Assembly (NCBI GenBank): GCA_007120685.1
Contig: SKNG01000065.1
Location: forward strand, 1-7,238
DNA from: Paracoccaceae bacterium
GTDB taxonomy: Bacteria > Pseudomonadota > Alphaproteobacteria > Rhodobacterales > Rhodobacteraceae
Direction of reading: 5' to 3'
Length of the DNA stretch: 7,238 nt
A program made the translations under genes and the position numbers. Positions 7,176 to 7,238 of the stretch are shown piece by piece. The notes beneath the pieces were generated by a model, which was not told the DNA's origin, did no database searches, and saw nothing but the letters and a program-made list of their open reading frames with translations. Numbering within the stretch: the first letter of the stretch is position 1; the number at the start of each line of letters is the position of its first letter.

Positions 7176-7187
7176 CATCACCACCTA
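7166..7187 (+). other. Stable hairpin in the leader of the last, partial gene
   Basis: Bases 7166-7174 pair with 7179-7187: T-A, G-T wobble, G-C, G-C, one A-A mismatch, G-C, G-C, T-A, G-C, closing a four-base ACAT loop. No T tract follows, so it is not an intrinsic terminator. It lies 36 bases ahead of the candidate ATG at 7224 and may be part of a structured 5' leader. Confidence 0.4.
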
Positions 7188-7223
7188 TGCCGGTTGCCGC
7201 CGGCGCCAGCGAGGGAGCACCCC

Positions 7224-7238
7224 ATGAACAGGAGAATA
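7224..7238 (+). CDS. Possible start of a further plus-strand gene (cut by window edge)
   Basis: ATG at 7224 starts a frame reading M-N-R-R-I up to the window end. GAGGGAG (7211-7217) precedes it by six bases, a good ribosome-binding site. Five codons are too few to identify a product. Alternatively AGGAGA (7230-7235) could itself be the ribosome-binding site of a gene starting just beyond the window. Either way a gene on the plus strand is expected to begin near here, separated from frmA by a terminator. Confidence 0.35.

Noticed and set aside
7168..7226. SAM/SAH-type (metK) riboswitch suggested by GGAGCA close to the last ATG.
   Set aside because: The conserved CAACGGCUUCCUG core I associate with that class is missing, and the five visible codons do not resemble the MetK N-terminus.

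Overview
The window looks like chromosome or plasmid DNA of an alphaproteobacterium, most likely Rhodobacterales (Paracoccus/Ruegeria-like). This rests on high G+C, the strong G/C third-position bias visible in the reading frames, and the style of the protein sequences. It has not been tested by any search.

Layout. Bases 1-120 are the right end of an IS66-family insertion sequence: the last residues of its transposase, then a terminus ending in CGCTTAC. Next is a short repeat-bearing gap (121-243). Positions 244-2364 (minus) encode a 706-residue protein of unknown function whose C-terminal part resembles the YecA/YgfB (UPF0149) domain. Positions 2365-2863 hold no convincing gene, but contain a clear minus-strand intrinsic terminator (2485-2510). 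Positions 2864-5779 (minus) form a probable three-gene unit, in transcription order: an IclR-type regulator, an SBP56/SELENBP1-family protein (the methanethiol oxidase family), and a small polytopic membrane protein whose ATG directly abuts the SBP56 stop codon. A divergent 90-base region (5780-5869) separates this unit from a class III alcohol dehydrogenase, the S-(hydroxymethyl)glutathione (formaldehyde) dehydrogenase, at 5870-6997 (plus). That gene is followed by a good intrinsic terminator (7038-7073). The last 150 bases hold a small ORF candidate, a stable hairpin, and a possible start of another plus-strand gene at 7224.

How the genes may work together. SBP56 enzymes of the MtoX type oxidise methanethiol to formaldehyde, hydrogen sulfide and hydrogen peroxide. 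Class III ADH oxidises the glutathione adduct of formaldehyde. The divergent layout around an IclR regulator therefore suggests a compact module for methanethiol or another methylated C1 substrate, with built-in formaldehyde removal. The membrane protein is the least understood part: it carries a His-x3-Pro-Gly motif reminiscent of NicO/RcnA/UreH-type transporters and may handle a metal cofactor or a sulfur product. The module function is inferred from gene families and arrangement; the sequence does not prove the substrate.
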